From Carnegiea gigantea (Eukaryota > Streptophyta > Magnoliopsida > Caryophyllales > Cactaceae): a stretch of 64,000 nucleotides of DNA. The DNA is taken from assembly GCA_029747015.1 (NCBI GenBank), contig JAKOGI010000180.1:824001-888000 (forward strand), written 5' to 3'. The translations under genes were made by a program, and so were the position numbers. Under the pieces are notes generated by a model. That model was not told the origin of the DNA and did no database searches. It was given only the letters and a program-made list of their open reading frames with translations. Shown here piece by piece: positions 62,668 to 64,000 of this stretch (its first letter is position 1; every line of letters starts with the position of its first letter).

Positions 62668-64000
62668 TTTTTTTTTTTGGGGGGATGGAAAGGCCTTGAG
62701 GGCTTATTGTTGATGTTTAGTAAGATGGCAATACATATCTTCTTGGGCCAAGTTCATAATAGACTCGAGCCCATCCTCTAACCAAATTCGTTCAATTGAA
62801 TCATAGGGTAGAAGGTGAGCTAGGGAATGGGCAACCCAGTTCCCTGCTCGTAGTACATGAATCCATGAAATAAAATCGAATTTTTGGAAAAAGGAGAGAA
62901 TGTCTTCTATGATGATCCCTAGAGAGCTTCTTGATTTTTGACATTTCTTAAGGCTCAGAATTAAGGGCAGGCAATCGCCCTCAATAATGATCCGATGAAA
63001 TCCGGCTTCCCATGCAGTTGTGATAGCGAAAAGGCATGCTTTCGCTTACTCAAGGTCTGGAAGGAGAAACCTGACCCTTACTTGACTCTTGCACCCACCA
63101 AGTTACCAACATTGTCTCTGATAGCTAATCCCCAACCGTAGCCCCAACCGCCCAAGCAAGCAATGTCAAAGTTTACCTTCCAGATGCCGACAGACGGCGG
63201 CTCCTACAGGGAGTTATGGGGGGAACGTAGTGATGTTGAGGATGTGAGGTCGATAAAGTCTTGGAAAAAAGATCGGGTCGATGAGAGGGAGAGACTAGGA
63301 GGCTTGTGAGGCTTGCCGAAGATGATGCTGTTTCGGACGTTCAAACATTCCCAGGCCAAGGCGAGAAAGATGTTGGAGTCATCATTGCTGAGGTTTTGTA
63401 AGGCATTATGGAGTATGCACTCGGTACGTTTCGTATCCAAGTCCCACAAGGAGTTATCCATTTCGCTAGCTTCCCATATGGCTATGGTTGGTGGGCATTT
63501 TAAGATACAATGGGCTGTTGACTCTACGTCTGCGCCACAAATAAGGCAACCGAGGCTCATCATGTCAATTCTGCAACCAAGGTCACCGCAAATTGGCAAA
63601 GCATTTTTGCAGAGACGCCACCCAAAGACCTTTATACGGGGGGGGGGGAGTTTGAGCTTCTAAAGTGACTTTCACAGCCGAGAGCTATCCGAGTTGCTCA
63701 AACCAACAGCGTCTGAATTTTTGAGGGAGTGGCAATAGTGATAGCCCGACTTAACCGAGTCTTCGGCATCCTTAGTGAAGTGCCATGCTTGTTTGTTACT
63801 TGGCCATGACTGACAAAGGGGGAGCTTCATGATAATATCCACATCACAAGCGAGGAAATATTGTCGTATGCATTGCTCGTACCATATACCTAAGTCCTTA
63901 TCGATGAGATCGCTCACTTTGTCAAAGAATATGTCTTGGGGCTTCAACATAATGATCTTAAATGAGTGTTCGAGAGGAAGCCATCGGCCATTCCAAATGT
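62668..64000 (-). mobile_element. 3' part of a third LINE, running off the window
   Basis: A T-run at 62668-62678 (the poly(A) tail on the minus strand) is followed rightward by an RNase H region (about 62690-63180; IIIEGDCLPLIL, AGNWVAHSLAHL, one frameshift), then zf-RVT (63204-63599; CLICGADVESTAHCILKC) and the RT-connecting region (63672-63950). RT and endonuclease would lie beyond 64000. A C/G-run at about 63641-63650 disrupts the frame. Confidence 0.8.

Overview
The window is nuclear DNA of a flowering plant. It is AT-rich and gene-poor, with spliced plant genes, Au-type SINE, L1-type LINEs, Copia and Ty3-type LTR retroelements and an endogenous pararetrovirus (Caulimoviridae). The species cannot be told from the sequence. 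Only one host gene looks intact: a three-exon plastid A-type iron-sulfur carrier (CPISCA/IscA-like) on the minus strand, 47,853-52,864. Two other host genes are present only as decayed copies. One is the C-terminal part of an RNA cytidine acetyltransferase (NAT10/Kre33 family) whose exons are scattered over 61-43,812. The other is a mitochondrial ATP synthase 24 kDa (FAd-like) subunit at 44,446-46,672. From memory, a NAT10-like gene and the plastid ISCA gene are also neighbours in Arabidopsis (AT1G10490/AT1G10500), so the pair probably marks an ancient gene order swollen by transposons.

Layout. 1-3,373: seven NAT10-like exons with small introns. 3,382-34,542: one 31 kb insertion in the next intron. 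It starts with a 15-bp perfect terminal inverted repeat (TAGGGGTGAGCAAAC), ends with its complement, and is flanked by a perfect 8-bp duplication GATATGGG, which are hAT-type features. The cargo is two pieces of the same caulimovirid genome arranged tail-out as a huge palindrome: arms of about 3.77 kb (3,382-7,154 and 24,952-28,248 + 34,082-34,542) around a unique centre. The minus-strand unit reads, 5' to 3': coat protein with zinc knuckle, then movement protein fused to a protease-like domain, then a second protease-like domain with reverse transcriptase/RNase H, then a transactivator-like region, then a 35S-like promoter, then the tRNA-iMet primer site, then the start of a first ORF. The plus-strand unit repeats the RT-to-first-ORF part. 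This viral palindrome was later hit by a 3.3-kb solo LTR (8,670-11,948), a complete 10-kb non-coding retrotransposon with 3.2-kb LTRs (LARD-like, 12,429-22,426), a 0.56-kb repeat (about 22,830-23,385) and an L1-type LINE (28,249-34,081). Each of these except the 0.56-kb repeat shows a target-site duplication.

35,296-43,812: remaining NAT10-like exons. A 5.4-kb Copia element (35,493-40,878, minus strand, LTRs about 97 % identical by eye, TSD TTATC) sits in one intron. 44,446-46,672: ATP synthase 24 kDa pseudogene lacking its middle exons. 47,853-52,864: the plastid ISCA gene with an Au SINE in its long second intron. About 53,170-59,620: a second, broken LINE on the minus strand carrying ORF1 (DUF4283 plus zinc knuckle), endonuclease, RT, zf-RVT and RNase H, itself interrupted by a 236-bp SINE. 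59,640-62,660: AT-rich non-coding DNA. 62,668-64,000: 3' part of a third LINE running off the window.

The most unusual object is the hAT-ended viral palindrome. Within it the most unusual gene feature is a movement-protein ORF that ends in a protease-like domain and is joined by an ATGA overlap to a polymerase ORF that starts with another protease-like domain. All reading frames of the virus are broken; it is a genomic fossil.
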